This document shows positions 1 to 6,559 of a stretch of DNA of 6,692 bases, one piece after another. A model generated the notes under the pieces. That model was not told the DNA's origin, ran no database searches, and was given only the letters and a program-made list of their open reading frames with translations. The position numbers and the translations under genes are program-made. The number at the start of each line of letters is the position of its first letter. The first letter of the stretch is position 1. Source of the DNA: Nitrospirales bacterium (GTDB lineage Bacteria; Nitrospirota; Nitrospiria; Nitrospirales; UBA8639); contig BQIY01000125.1 in assembly GCA_021604265.1 (NCBI GenBank), forward strand, positions 1 to 6,692, written 5' to 3'.

Positions 1-2
1 AC

Positions 3-1487
3 GTAAGTGGAGGCGTATCCAGTTGGGTCCATCAAGTTATTCAAGCATTTCCTGATTATCGATTTGGACTAGTGTTTATCGGAGGCCAGCCGGAAGAATA
101 TGATGACATGCGCTACGTACTACCTCCGCAAGTCGTTCACCTTGAATGCCATTTCGTCCATGCCAATCATGGACAACCTCCGATCGAATCCATCGAAGGC
201 GACCCAAAGCTGATTCAATTTATTGAAGAATTACACAATGGCCTGAGAGCTCCGGAAACCTGCCCGGAAGGCATGCAGTTGACTCAACAGATGATGACCC
301 AATTAACTGAAGACCCTCACAAGCTTCAGGAACAATTTTTATACAGTGAAACAGCATGGACATACCTGTGCGAGGTGTATCGGAAGCATTGTACGGACCC
401 GTCATTCGTCGACTATTTTTGGACCGTACGGAAAATGCATGAACCGCTTTGGATGTTGGGGAAAATCGCCGATCATCTTATTCCGGCCAAGATCTATCAT
501 ACGGTGTCAACTGGCTATGCGGGGTTTTTAGGAGCATTATTACAGCAACGCACTGGCCGGCCGCTCATTCTGTCAGAACATGGCATTTACACCAAAGAAC
601 GTCGTATTGATTTGTTTCAGATGTCGTCGTTTAAAGACAATCGCACGCAACTGGAAAAACGATCTGAACATTTAGGATATTTCCAACAACTCTGGATACG
701 ATTTTTCGAAGTGTTGGGAAGACTTTGCTACGATGCCGCCAACCCCATTATTTCGTTATATGAAGTCAACCGACAACGACAAATACATGATGGCGCAGAG
801 GAATCCCGTACCCTCACGATCCCAAACGGCATTCATATTGAGCGTTTTCAGGCACTTCGTTCACGTCGGCCAGCTCACCCGCCACCCGTGTTGTGCCTAA
901 TAGGACGAGTCGTCCCTATCAAAGATGTTAAGACGTTTATTCGAGCGATGCGGACCGTCGTCAACCGCATGCCATCGGCAGAAGGCTGGATTGCCGGTCC
1001 GGAAGATGAAGACCAGGAATACGTCCAGGACTGCCGAAATTTAACCGAAAGTTTAGGTCTCTCCAATCATGTCAAGTTTCTTGGATTTCAAAAAGTCGAT
1101 GACATCCTCCCTCAAATTGGACTCCTGATTTTAAGTTCGATTAGCGAAGCACTTCCTCTCGTTGTCCTTGAAGGCTTTGCCGCAGGAGTCCCGGCCGTCA
1201 CCACTGATGTTGGCGCCTGCCGGCAACTGATTGAAGGGGAGGGACTGGCAGACGATGCGGCAGGCTCCGCCGGTGCGGTTGTGAGTATGGCAAACCCCAC
1301 AGCGTTAGCAGAAGCCGCCGTGAATCTCTTGTCCAATGAACAACGTTGGCAGGACGCTCAGCAAGCCGGCATTGAACGGGTTGAAACGTTCTATACACAA
1401 CAGCAAATGATTGAACACTATCAATCGATTTACACGAAAGCGTTCGACTCATGGCAGGTATCGGCTTCGAACTCCGAAAAATCCTAA
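3..1487 (+). CDS. pelF: PelF, Pel polysaccharide glycosyltransferase (5' end cut by window)
   Basis: PelF is the cytosolic GT4-type glycosyltransferase that polymerises the Pel exopolysaccharide from UDP-sugars at the inner membrane. The frame is open from base 3, and the residues before the GTG at 72 read VSGGVSSWVHQVIQAF, the conserved N-terminal glycine-rich stretch of PelF. The GTG is therefore internal, and only about 15-20 residues should be missing compared with the roughly 507-residue Pseudomonas protein (494 residues are visible). The N-terminal half is the DUF3492 domain, with the EHGIYTKER motif at 576-602. The C-terminal half is the nucleotide-sugar-binding Rossmann domain, with GRVVPIKD at 903-926 and the GT4 E-x7-E motif, whose two glutamate codons are 1146-1148 and 1170-1172. 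The last codons overlap pelG by 37 bases, which implies translational coupling. The assignment is secure; the sugar specificity cannot be read from sequence. Confidence 0.95.
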   Translation, partial: VSGGVSSWVHQVIQAFPDYRFGLVFIGGQPEEYDDMRYVLPPQVVHLECHFVHANHGQPPIESIEGDPKLIQFIEELHNGLRAPETCPEGMQLTQQMMTQLTEDPHKLQEQFLYSETAWTYLCEVYRKHCTDPSFVDYFWTVRKMHEPLWMLGKIADHLIPAKIYHTVSTGYAGFLGALLQQRTGRPLILSEHGIYTKERRIDLFQMSSFKDNRTQLEKRSEHLGYFQQLWIRFFEVLGRLCYDAANPIISLYEVNRQRQIHDGAEESRTLTIPNGIHIERFQALRSRRPAHPPPVLCLIGRVVPIKDVKTFIRAMRTVVNRMPSAEGWIAGPEDEDQEYVQDCRNLTESLGLSNHVKFLGFQKVDDILPQIGLLILSSISEALPLVVLEGFAAGVPAVTTDVGACRQLIEGEGLADDAAGSAGAVVSMANPTALAEAAVNLLSNEQRWQDAQQAGIERVETFYTQQQMIEHYQSIYTKAFDSWQVSASNSEKS

Positions 1488-2821
1488 AAAAGGATAGCTA
1501 TTGGTCATTACTCAAGGCTTACGCCTATGCAGGAGTCATCAGTTCCGGCCCTTGGATCTTATCCATTATTGGCATATTAGTGATCGGCGTTATGAGCCTT
1601 TCCGTCGTGGCTCCGGAAACGCTTATTATTCAATTTCAACTCTCCGTCACCTACCTCATTGCCTTCAGCCTCATATTGACTGGATGCTTACAAACCTCAT
1701 TTACGCGATATGTGGCCGATCGTCTGTATGAACAAAAAGACGAATTAGTGCTGAGTAACTTTCACGGCGTACTCTGCCTTGTCACAATCGCCTGCGGCAT
1801 CTCTGCAACAGCCGTTATCGCCTGGTTCTTTCCGGAACAAACGATCTTGTACAAGGTGCTCATGATTGGCAGTTTTGTCGTCTTGGGAAACATCTGGATT
1901 GCCACGATCTTTCTATCCAGTATGAAAGAGTATAAAGCCGTGCTCCTGCTGTATGGACTTGGCTATGGACTGACGATTGGAGCTGCACTCGCCATGCGGT
2001 CTTTTGGGTTAGAAGGGCTGCTGTTTGGGTTCTTTATCGGACAGTTTTTTATCTTAGTCGGCATGTTAGGTCTTACTGTTCGAAACTATTCTTCCGACAC
2101 ACTCCTCGCATGGGATTTTCTGAAAAAGGGAAGAATGTACGTCAGTTTGATCTGGTTGGGATTGGTCTATAATCTTGCGATCTGGATCGACAAATTTCTA
2201 TTTTGGTATTACCCGGAGACGAGCCAACTGATTATTGGGCCAATTCGGAATTCACCAATCTATGACTTGCCTATTTTCTTGGCCTATCTTTCGATCCTCC
2301 CGGGCATGGCTAGTTTTCTCGTACGCATGGAGACGGACTTCGTTGAGCGTTACCAGGAGTTTTATGATGCCATTCGGGGAGGGGCCTCACTTGATCATAT
2401 TCAACATGCCAAAAATGAAATGGTACGAACTATTCGTCTCGGTCTGTTTGAGATCATGAAAATTCAGTTTGTCGTGTCCTTGCTCATATGGGCCATTGGT
2501 CCGCCGATCTTACGTTGGCTTGAAATATCAGAACTCTACGAATCCCTGCTGTATGTCGATATTGTCGCAGCCGGTCTTCAGGTCCTGTTCTTAGGAATTC
2601 TCAACGTAATGTTCTATTTAGATAAACGCCTGATTGCCCTCGGGCTTTCGAGTCTGTTTTTATTTGGCAATGTGATCTTGACAACGTGGTCGCTCTACAT
2701 GGGACTCCCATACTATGGCTACGGGTTTGCCGTGTCATTGCTTGTTGTCGTGATCCTGGGGATGCATCTCTTAGATAAAAAACTTCAAAAGTTAGAATAT
2801 GAGACATTTATGCTTCAATAA
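1451..2821 (+). CDS. pelG: PelG, inner-membrane Pel polysaccharide transport protein
   Basis: PelG is a polytopic inner-membrane protein of the MOP (Wzx/MATE-like) exporter superfamily. With PelD and PelE it forms the membrane complex that receives the polymer made by PelF. The 456-residue length equals that of Pseudomonas PelG, and the start MAGIGFELRKIL followed by YAYAGVISSGPW is the family's hallmark N-terminus. About twelve hydrophobic segments are visible, near residues 23-50, 63-82, 103-126, 132-156, 161-182, 187-208, 228-250, 270-290, 331-357, 366-388, 393-413 and 421-440. A charged loop at 291-330 (ERYQEFYDAIRGG) is also typical. The ATG lies inside the end of pelF and has only a weak purine stretch (GAAAG) about ten bases upstream, so it probably relies on coupling to pelF translation. 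No further pel gene follows; the next gene is convergent 34 bases on. Confidence 0.95.
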   Translation: MAGIGFELRKILKKDSYWSLLKAYAYAGVISSGPWILSIIGILVIGVMSLSVVAPETLIIQFQLSVTYLIAFSLILTGCLQTSFTRYVADRLYEQKDELVLSNFHGVLCLVTIACGISATAVIAWFFPEQTILYKVLMIGSFVVLGNIWIATIFLSSMKEYKAVLLLYGLGYGLTIGAALAMRSFGLEGLLFGFFIGQFFILVGMLGLTVRNYSSDTLLAWDFLKKGRMYVSLIWLGLVYNLAIWIDKFLFWYYPETSQLIIGPIRNSPIYDLPIFLAYLSILPGMASFLVRMETDFVERYQEFYDAIRGGASLDHIQHAKNEMVRTIRLGLFEIMKIQFVVSLLIWAIGPPILRWLEISELYESLLYVDIVAAGLQVLFLGILNVMFYLDKRLIALGLSSLFLFGNVILTTWSLYMGLPYYGYGFAVSLLVVVILGMHLLDKKLQKLEYETFMLQ

Positions 2822-2855
2822 TTTGGTATGTGGTATTGCCGACAATCGATAAGAT

Positions 2856-3500
2856 TCATAACACATGATCAAGATGGCCGGCGGAAGGAAGAAGTGCAGC
2901 ATATTTACGAATCTTCTCTGTAGCTTTTGGGATGCCCAGATCAGTCAGACGATAGTATCCCCCCTTACCACGCCCCCGCTTCACAATAAATCGCTCTCGA
3001 ATATAGGACTTTAGGACACGGTCAAGTCTTGAAATTTTCAATGACGAACGGAGTAACGCCTGGTTGAGCGCCGTTGCCGGAACTTCATGCATCTGTCGAA
3101 GTTCGTGATACCCGAGGAGCAACATCAGGGTGACATCCGCTAGGTTCTCGGCGTTATGAGGAGGTAAGCGATAGATGAGGGCAGGGGAACGATAATCTGA
3201 GTCAAAGACTTGCTGAAGAGAAGCATGAGTCGGAGCTGGTTGGGATACATGCGTTTGCGCAGAAATAGGCGTACTCGACGCAGTGGATTTTCCCTGACCC
3301 GCCTCTCTTGTGTTCAGTTCAGCAATCAAATCAAGAAACTTCTGAAACTGTTGGGTCACTTCATGGCCATTTCCAGAGGCCAGAAATTCATGTCCATTCA
3401 ATTTCGCCCTTATTTTTAAAGGCAAACCTGGAATGCTTGAAGATTTCTTGAGGTTAGCCACGCAGAACCTAATCGAGACATAAAAAATAGATAATGGCAT
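2856..3500 (-). CDS. Uncharacterised protein with C-terminal winged-helix-like region
   Basis: I do not recognise this gene by name. Three parts can be seen. The first is a short N-terminal module beginning KIRAKLNGHEFLASGNG and running to LDLIAEL, which looks like two strands plus one helix (about residues 29-62 of the 214 counted from the ATG at 3500). The second is a Ser/Thr/Gln/Ala linker (65-98). The third is a C-terminal region (about 120-202) with helices, a basic recognition-like stretch (RSSLKISRLDRVLKSYI) and a KRGRGKGGYYRLTDLG wing, as in winged-helix proteins, so DNA binding is my inference. The start is uncertain. The frame opens at a TTG at 3515; the ATG at 3500 and a GTG at 3461 with a weak AGGT upstream are alternatives, and the recognisable module begins only near 3416. 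The gene converges on pelG with 34 bases between them. A regulatory role for pel is possible but unsupported. Confidence 0.75.
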   Translation of the reverse strand: MPLSIFYVSIRFCVANLKKSSSIPGLPLKIRAKLNGHEFLASGNGHEVTQQFQKFLDLIAELNTREAGQGKSTASSTPISAQTHVSQPAPTHASLQQVFDSDYRSPALIYRLPPHNAENLADVTLMLLLGYHELRQMHEVPATALNQALLRSSLKISRLDRVLKSYIRERFIVKRGRGKGGYYRLTDLGIPKATEKIRKYAALLPSAGHLDHVL

Positions 3501-3655
3501 GTTTAGGTCCAGCAAGTAAAACTTTAAGAAAACTGAAAGTAGTTACTGGCCGTGCCGAGAAAGTAGAAGGGACGGAATTAGCTGCTAAGAAAAATATTGT
3601 GCTATTGAAAATGACGAGCGGTGCTGTTCACAAATTCAACGAGATTTTCGAGTGA
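3494..3655 (+). CDS. Possible small basic protein, 53 residues, no recognised family
   Basis: An ATG at 3494 opens a 53-codon frame ending in TGA at 3653-3655. The product starts MACLGPASKTLRKLKVV and ends TSGAVHKFNEIFE. It is lysine-rich, has no membrane segment or signal peptide, and could form a small alpha/beta fold. The codons look used rather than random: first positions are strongly purine-biased and no rare codon runs stand out. Against it, I see no good Shine-Dalgarno sequence, and an in-frame TAG lies just upstream at 3488-3490. Its start lies antisense to the longest versions of the minus-strand gene, so if it is real, that neighbour must begin at a downstream codon and the two form a divergent pair. 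I know of no family for it and assign no function. Confidence 0.42.
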   Translation: MACLGPASKTLRKLKVVTGRAEKVEGTELAAKKNIVLLKMTSGAVHKFNEIFE

Positions 3656-3670
3656 ACGACGTGTCAATAC

Positions 3671-3697
3671 TTGAGATTTTGTCTCGTTATCTAAAAT
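3671..3697 (+). promoter_or_regulatory. Candidate sigma70-type promoter of the transglycosylase gene
   Basis: TTGAGA at 3671-3676 matches the -35 consensus at five of six bases, and TAAAAT at 3692-3697 matches the -10 consensus at five of six. The spacer is 15 bases, shorter than the usual 16-18, which weakens the call. Transcription would begin near 3704 and give a leader of about 140 bases before the GTG at 3843, containing the strong Shine-Dalgarno sequence and mini-ORF. This rests on pattern matching only. Confidence 0.33.
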
Positions 3698-3730
3698 ACT
3701 CTCCATTTGGTAGCGTAGAGAATCTTGCAA

Positions 3731-3755
3731 GGGAGGTGATTCCATGAGACCATGA
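3731..3755 (+). promoter_or_regulatory. Near-perfect Shine-Dalgarno followed by a three-codon ORF (Met-Arg-Pro-stop)
   Basis: GGAGGTGAT at 3732-3740 is fully complementary to the usual 3' end of bacterial 16S rRNA. It sits seven bases (counted from GGAGG) before the ATG at 3744, an ideal initiation site. The frame is only ATG-AGA-CCA-TGA, ending at 3755, and the other two frames also close within a few codons. It lies about 90 bases upstream of the transglycosylase start and is in the same frame, separated by further TGA codons. It could be a regulatory start-stop leader ORF, a remnant of a decayed gene, or chance. The site itself is clear; its function is not. Confidence 0.45.
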
Positions 3756-3842
3756 AATAGTGTGGAAACACATGTGATGAATTGAGTAAAATACCAAGGG
3801 GACGCGATTACCTGGAAGCAAGCTTGAAGGGGTAGCTGATCC

Positions 3843-4598
3843 GTGAATTACGAACGACAAGCCGTCATGGTTGCCATGAACCAATTGACGAAGGTTGCCA
3901 GTGCCGTCGCAGCCCTCACCATCGGAATTATCCTTCTTTGGCAAACACCTTCCTGGGAACAGCAGGCCGCCCTCAAAGAAGAAACTCCCGCACGGCTCAA
4001 GACAAGTTTATCGAAATTTGAGGAGCGGAAGTTTTTACGCCACGCCAAGACACGATTGCCGCAATATCGGGAAGAATTTTATCTTGCTGGGAAAAAGTAT
4101 GGAGTACCCTGGATACTGCTTGCCGCGCAAGCCTATCAAGAGTCGCACTGGAATCGTAATGCCGTGAGTCCGACCGGGGTTCGTGGCATTATGATGCTGA
4201 CACTCGATACCGCTTCTGATCTCGGTATCACCAACCGGTTGGATCCACGAAAAAGCATTAGCGGGGGAGCTCGGTATCTTGCCCGTCTCTACGCCAATAT
4301 CCCCAAGGATGTTCAAGATCCAGACCGCATGTACTTTGCGCTAGCCGCGTATAATGTGGGAATGGGCCATATTAAAGATGCCCAACTCTTAGCAACTCGG
4401 CTAAAAAAGGATCAGACTCGATGGGAACACTTAAAAACAGTTCTTCCCTTACTCGCCAAAAAGAAATATTACAAAACCCTACCGAATCGATATGCACGCG
4501 GATGGGAACCGGTCCATTATGTCAAACGTATCCGCGCCTATCGTGAAATTCTCCAGTTTCTCGAACAGCAAAAATCCTCATCCCCCAAAGAACTCTAA
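3843..4598 (+). CDS. Membrane-anchored lytic transglycosylase, MltF-like catalytic domain
   Basis: This is a GH23 (SLT-type, family 1E) lytic transglycosylase, which cleaves the MurNAc-GlcNAc bond of peptidoglycan and leaves 1,6-anhydro-MurNAc. A hydrophobic stretch at residues 19-33 (SAVAALTIGIILLW) is a signal anchor or uncleaved signal peptide, which places the enzyme on the periplasmic face of the inner membrane. The catalytic domain spans about 75-240. The catalytic glutamate is E100 in AYQESHW, followed by SPTGVRGIMMLT (109-120) and ALAAYNVGMGHI (166-177), the pattern of the C-terminal half of MltF. The N-terminal solute-binding-like domain of MltF (E. coli about 518 residues) is absent, so this is a stand-alone catalytic form of 251 residues. 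The GTG start has GAAGGGGT at 3826-3833 about ten bases upstream; ATGs at 3867 and 3876 would also keep the membrane segment. The gene runs convergently towards its downstream neighbour. Confidence 0.9.
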   Translation: MNYERQAVMVAMNQLTKVASAVAALTIGIILLWQTPSWEQQAALKEETPARLKTSLSKFEERKFLRHAKTRLPQYREEFYLAGKKYGVPWILLAAQAYQESHWNRNAVSPTGVRGIMMLTLDTASDLGITNRLDPRKSISGGARYLARLYANIPKDVQDPDRMYFALAAYNVGMGHIKDAQLLATRLKKDQTRWEHLKTVLPLLAKKKYYKTLPNRYARGWEPVHYVKRIRAYREILQFLEQQKSSSPKEL

Positions 4599-4670
4599 AA
4601 CCCGCTTTTCATCTTCCTACATGATAAGACGACTCCACAAAAGCCGTTTCATGCCATACCGTTTGTTCTA

Positions 4671-5654
4671 TCATTTCTGTTCAGTGATACCGATGGGCTC
4701 ATCCTGACCAGCCCGTTCTACTGATACCGCACGATCATTGGGAAGAACAATGGCATGAATCTTATCACCAAATTCAAACTTCTCACTCATCTTCGTTTCG
4801 TCGGTGACTTCAATTCGAATTTCACCTCTTTCCCCTCTGATCACAATAAAATCTCCATCGATCATGAGAATATCTGCGACAATTTCTCGAGTGCCCGATG
4901 GGGACGGTGGAGGACCGACACTCTCCGGCACAGCGGCCTCGGGCTTGGCTGTGGCACCTGGAGCACCTTGTGCCGATGAGGATTGAGGGGCGACACGAGG
5001 CTTTGCCGTTTGAAACCCAAGCGGGTCGTCTGGTTTTGCACGTTTCACGTAGATCGCTTCATCGTTAGGGAGAATCTTGGCTTTAATGCGATCACCAAAA
5101 ACAAACTTCTCAGTCGCCTTAGTGTCAGGAGTCACTTCAATGCGGACTTCCCCATATTCGCTTCTCACGATATAAAATTCTCCATCGACCATGAGAATAT
5201 CAGCCACAATAATTCTGTTTTGAGGTTCAACCTGAACAGGAACATCGTCAGATTGAGCTGAAGCCTGTGGATTCGTAGATTCCGGAGTAGCTGCAGACGT
5301 TGCTGATTGCGTTGAGTCAGACGAGGAGACAGCAGGTGCCTCAGCAGTGACCCCTATCGGCTCATCCTGCCCTGCACGAACAATGGAAATGGCTGAGTCA
5401 TCCGGTCGAATAAGGGCTTTGATACGATCACCAAACTCAAAGGTTTCCGACATTTTCGTATCTGGCTTCACGACGATACGAATTTCTCCCAACGGCCCAC
5501 GAACAATAAGAAATTCTCCTTCAGTCAGCAATACCTCAGCGACGACAGTCCGAACAGCTGGAGGCGGAAACTCAGGCCCTTGCGCAAACAACAACAATGA
5601 TGGGTTCGTCACGAACACGATGACAGCAAAGAGACACCCAAGACATTTCTTCAT
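4671..5654 (-). CDS. Secreted protein with three tandem 64-residue repeats, function unknown
   Basis: This 327-residue protein has an N-terminal signal peptide (residues 1-24, cleavage likely after LLLFA; no lipobox), so it should be periplasmic or extracellular. The mature part holds three copies of one domain at about residues 38-101, 150-213 and 259-322, aligning without gaps. Each copy reads roughly VA-(D/E)-(I/V)-L-x5-F-x3-R-x3-GE-(I/V)-RI-x-V-x3-TK-x2-E-x-F-x-FGD-(R/K)-I-x-A. The strand-rich glycine and FGD pattern suggests a small beta-barrel (OB-like or DUF5666-like), but this is inference. The copies are joined by linkers rich in Ser, Ala, Pro, Thr and Gln (102-149, 214-258) that are probably disordered. 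The ATG at 5654 is supported by GGAGT six bases upstream. No catalytic residues are evident; a binding, scaffolding or envelope role would fit. The gene appears monocistronic. Confidence 0.88.
   Translation of the reverse strand: MKKCLGCLFAVIVFVTNPSLLLFAQGPEFPPPAVRTVVAEVLLTEGEFLIVRGPLGEIRIVVKPDTKMSETFEFGDRIKALIRPDDSAISIVRAGQDEPIGVTAEAPAVSSSDSTQSATSAATPESTNPQASAQSDDVPVQVEPQNRIIVADILMVDGEFYIVRSEYGEVRIEVTPDTKATEKFVFGDRIKAKILPNDEAIYVKRAKPDDPLGFQTAKPRVAPQSSSAQGAPGATAKPEAAVPESVGPPPSPSGTREIVADILMIDGDFIVIRGERGEIRIEVTDETKMSEKFEFGDKIHAIVLPNDRAVSVERAGQDEPIGITEQK
4689..5543 (-). repeat. Three in-gene domain repeats, about 192 bases each
   Basis: The repeats occupy 5352-5543 (first), 5016-5207 (second) and 4689-4880 (third). 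By hand count the 64-residue units share 37 identities (first against second), 39 (second against third) and 38 (first against third). All three pairs are about equally similar, so the duplications look old and of similar age rather than one recent copy. The unit's end in the first and third copies (RAGQDEPIG) is identical, while the second has RAKPDDPLG. Confidence 0.9.
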
Positions 5655-5694
5655 GAGAGTACTCCGTTATGAATGAAATAAATGGAGAAATACG

Positions 5695-5723
5695 AGTATC
5701 GTCCGATCTCACAATCACATCAA
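5695..5723 (-). promoter_or_regulatory. Candidate promoter of the three-repeat protein gene
   Basis: Read on the minus strand, TTGATG (5723-5718) and GATACT (5700-5695) are separated by exactly 17 bases. Each hexamer matches the sigma70 consensus at four of six positions. Transcription would begin near 5688, giving a leader of about 34 bases that includes the GGAGT ribosome site. It is a reasonable but unproven promoter. Confidence 0.35.
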
Positions 5724-5761
5724 CGTTTTATGTTACCTTGCCCGGAAATTGAGGTAAATAT

Positions 5762-5777
5762 GTAGGCTAAAACCTAC
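5762..5777 (-). terminator. Weak hairpin downstream of the SRAP gene
   Basis: GTAGG and CCTAC can pair across a six-base loop about 32 bases beyond the SRAP stop codon. On the minus strand the stem is followed only by an A/T-rich stretch (ATATTTA) rather than a true U-tract. It may be a weak terminator of the SRAP transcript, or chance. Confidence 0.22.
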
Positions 5778-5808
5778 GGATGCATAGGCCTGGACGTCGA
5801 AAGGCTCA

Positions 5809-6477
5809 TCACCTCACAGATTCGATACATGCTGGCAAATCATTCTGTGGATTATTGACTAAAGTACTCACAGGAAAGGCTTCCATCTCATCAGAGACCA
5901 ACGGTGCCAGCAATGGCGATAAGTCAGCAGGGTCGTGTATTGATGGATCAAGCCATGTCGCATAATCGTGTGGAAAGAGAATCACCGGCATGCGATGGTA
6001 GACAGGCTTCATGAGGGCATTGGGAGTAGTTGTAATGATGGTACAGGATTGGATAACGGGCTCAGCCTTTGCCCAGCGTTCCCAGAGGCCAGCAAACGCA
6101 AAGGGTCGGTGGTCTTTAAAGCGTATGTAATACGGTTGCTTGGCCTTGCCTTCTTGTTTCCATTCATAGAATCCATCGGCGAGAACTAAGCACCGTTGGG
6201 ATTTGAAACTTTTCCTGAATGATGGTTTTTCCGCTACCGTTTCTCCTCGCGCATTGACCAACTTATTTCCAATGCTTGGATTCTCGGCCCACGCGGGAAT
6301 CAATCCCCATTTCAACATCACACATTCGCGGTGATCATTTTCCGGTGCATTCCTGACACACGCCACCATTTGACTTGGCGCAATATTGAAACGAGGTGTG
6401 AGCGGAGGCTTGCGGATCACTTGAAGCAACTTCAGCAGATTATCGACTTTCTCTTTTTGGGTATAGCGACCGCACAT
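5809..6477 (-). CDS. yedK: SRAP-family abasic-site DNA-protein crosslinking protein (YedK/HMCES)
   Basis: SRAP proteins bind abasic sites in single-stranded DNA and form a stable thiazolidine crosslink through the amino group and thiol of Cys2, shielding the lesion during replication. The expected start MCGRYTQ is present; Cys2 becomes the N-terminus once Met is removed, which fixes the start at 6477. Other family residues are in place: N75 in LVNARGET, E105 in DGFYEW, and H161 in YHRMPV (His160 in E. coli YedK). The C-terminal STLVNNPQND motif is also present. The length, 222 residues, equals that of E. coli YedK. Upstream of the ATG I find no purine-rich ribosome site; an A/T-rich TAAATA lies 11-16 bases before it. 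The gene is probably transcribed alone, since its neighbours are a tRNA behind it and an independent gene ahead. The family assignment is secure. Confidence 0.95.
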   Translation of the reverse strand: MCGRYTQKEKVDNLLKLLQVIRKPPLTPRFNIAPSQMVACVRNAPENDHRECVMLKWGLIPAWAENPSIGNKLVNARGETVAEKPSFRKSFKSQRCLVLADGFYEWKQEGKAKQPYYIRFKDHRPFAFAGLWERWAKAEPVIQSCTIITTTPNALMKPVYHRMPVILFPHDYATWLDPSIHDPADLSPLLAPLVSDEMEAFPVSTLVNNPQNDLPACIESVR

Positions 6478-6559
6478 GAAGAGTCAGTATTTAGCTTTGC
6501 CTTCCATTTGATAATTCAGGGATAGATACAAGTTTAAGGGATCAAGTAGGTGGACCAGG

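Noticed and set aside
1112..1452. Two minus-strand open frames (74 and 84 codons) antisense to pelF
   Set aside because: They are antisense shadows of the GC-richer C-terminal domain of PelF, with no ribosome sites or family resemblance.
2822..2855. Intrinsic terminator between the convergent pelG and winged-helix genes
   Set aside because: I looked for a GC-rich hairpin with a T-tract in the 34-base gap and found none on either strand.
3673..3685. Small inverted repeat GAGA...TCTC after the 53-residue ORF as its terminator
   Set aside because: It has only four pairs, no following T-tract, and overlaps the better-supported promoter hexamers.
3687..3944. Minus-strand open frame of 85 codons antisense to the leader and the transglycosylase start
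   Set aside because: It overlaps a well-supported gene, has unlikely composition (clusters of Gly, Ser and His) and shows no recognisable motif.
4599..4670. Bidirectional terminator between the convergent transglycosylase and three-repeat genes
   Set aside because: The 72-base gap is A/T-rich but shows no stem longer than a few pairs.
4755..5676. Several plus-strand frames of 60-109 codons antisense to the three-repeat gene
   Set aside because: They recur because the underlying gene is repetitive. Their products resemble each other only through that repeat and have no protein-like pattern.
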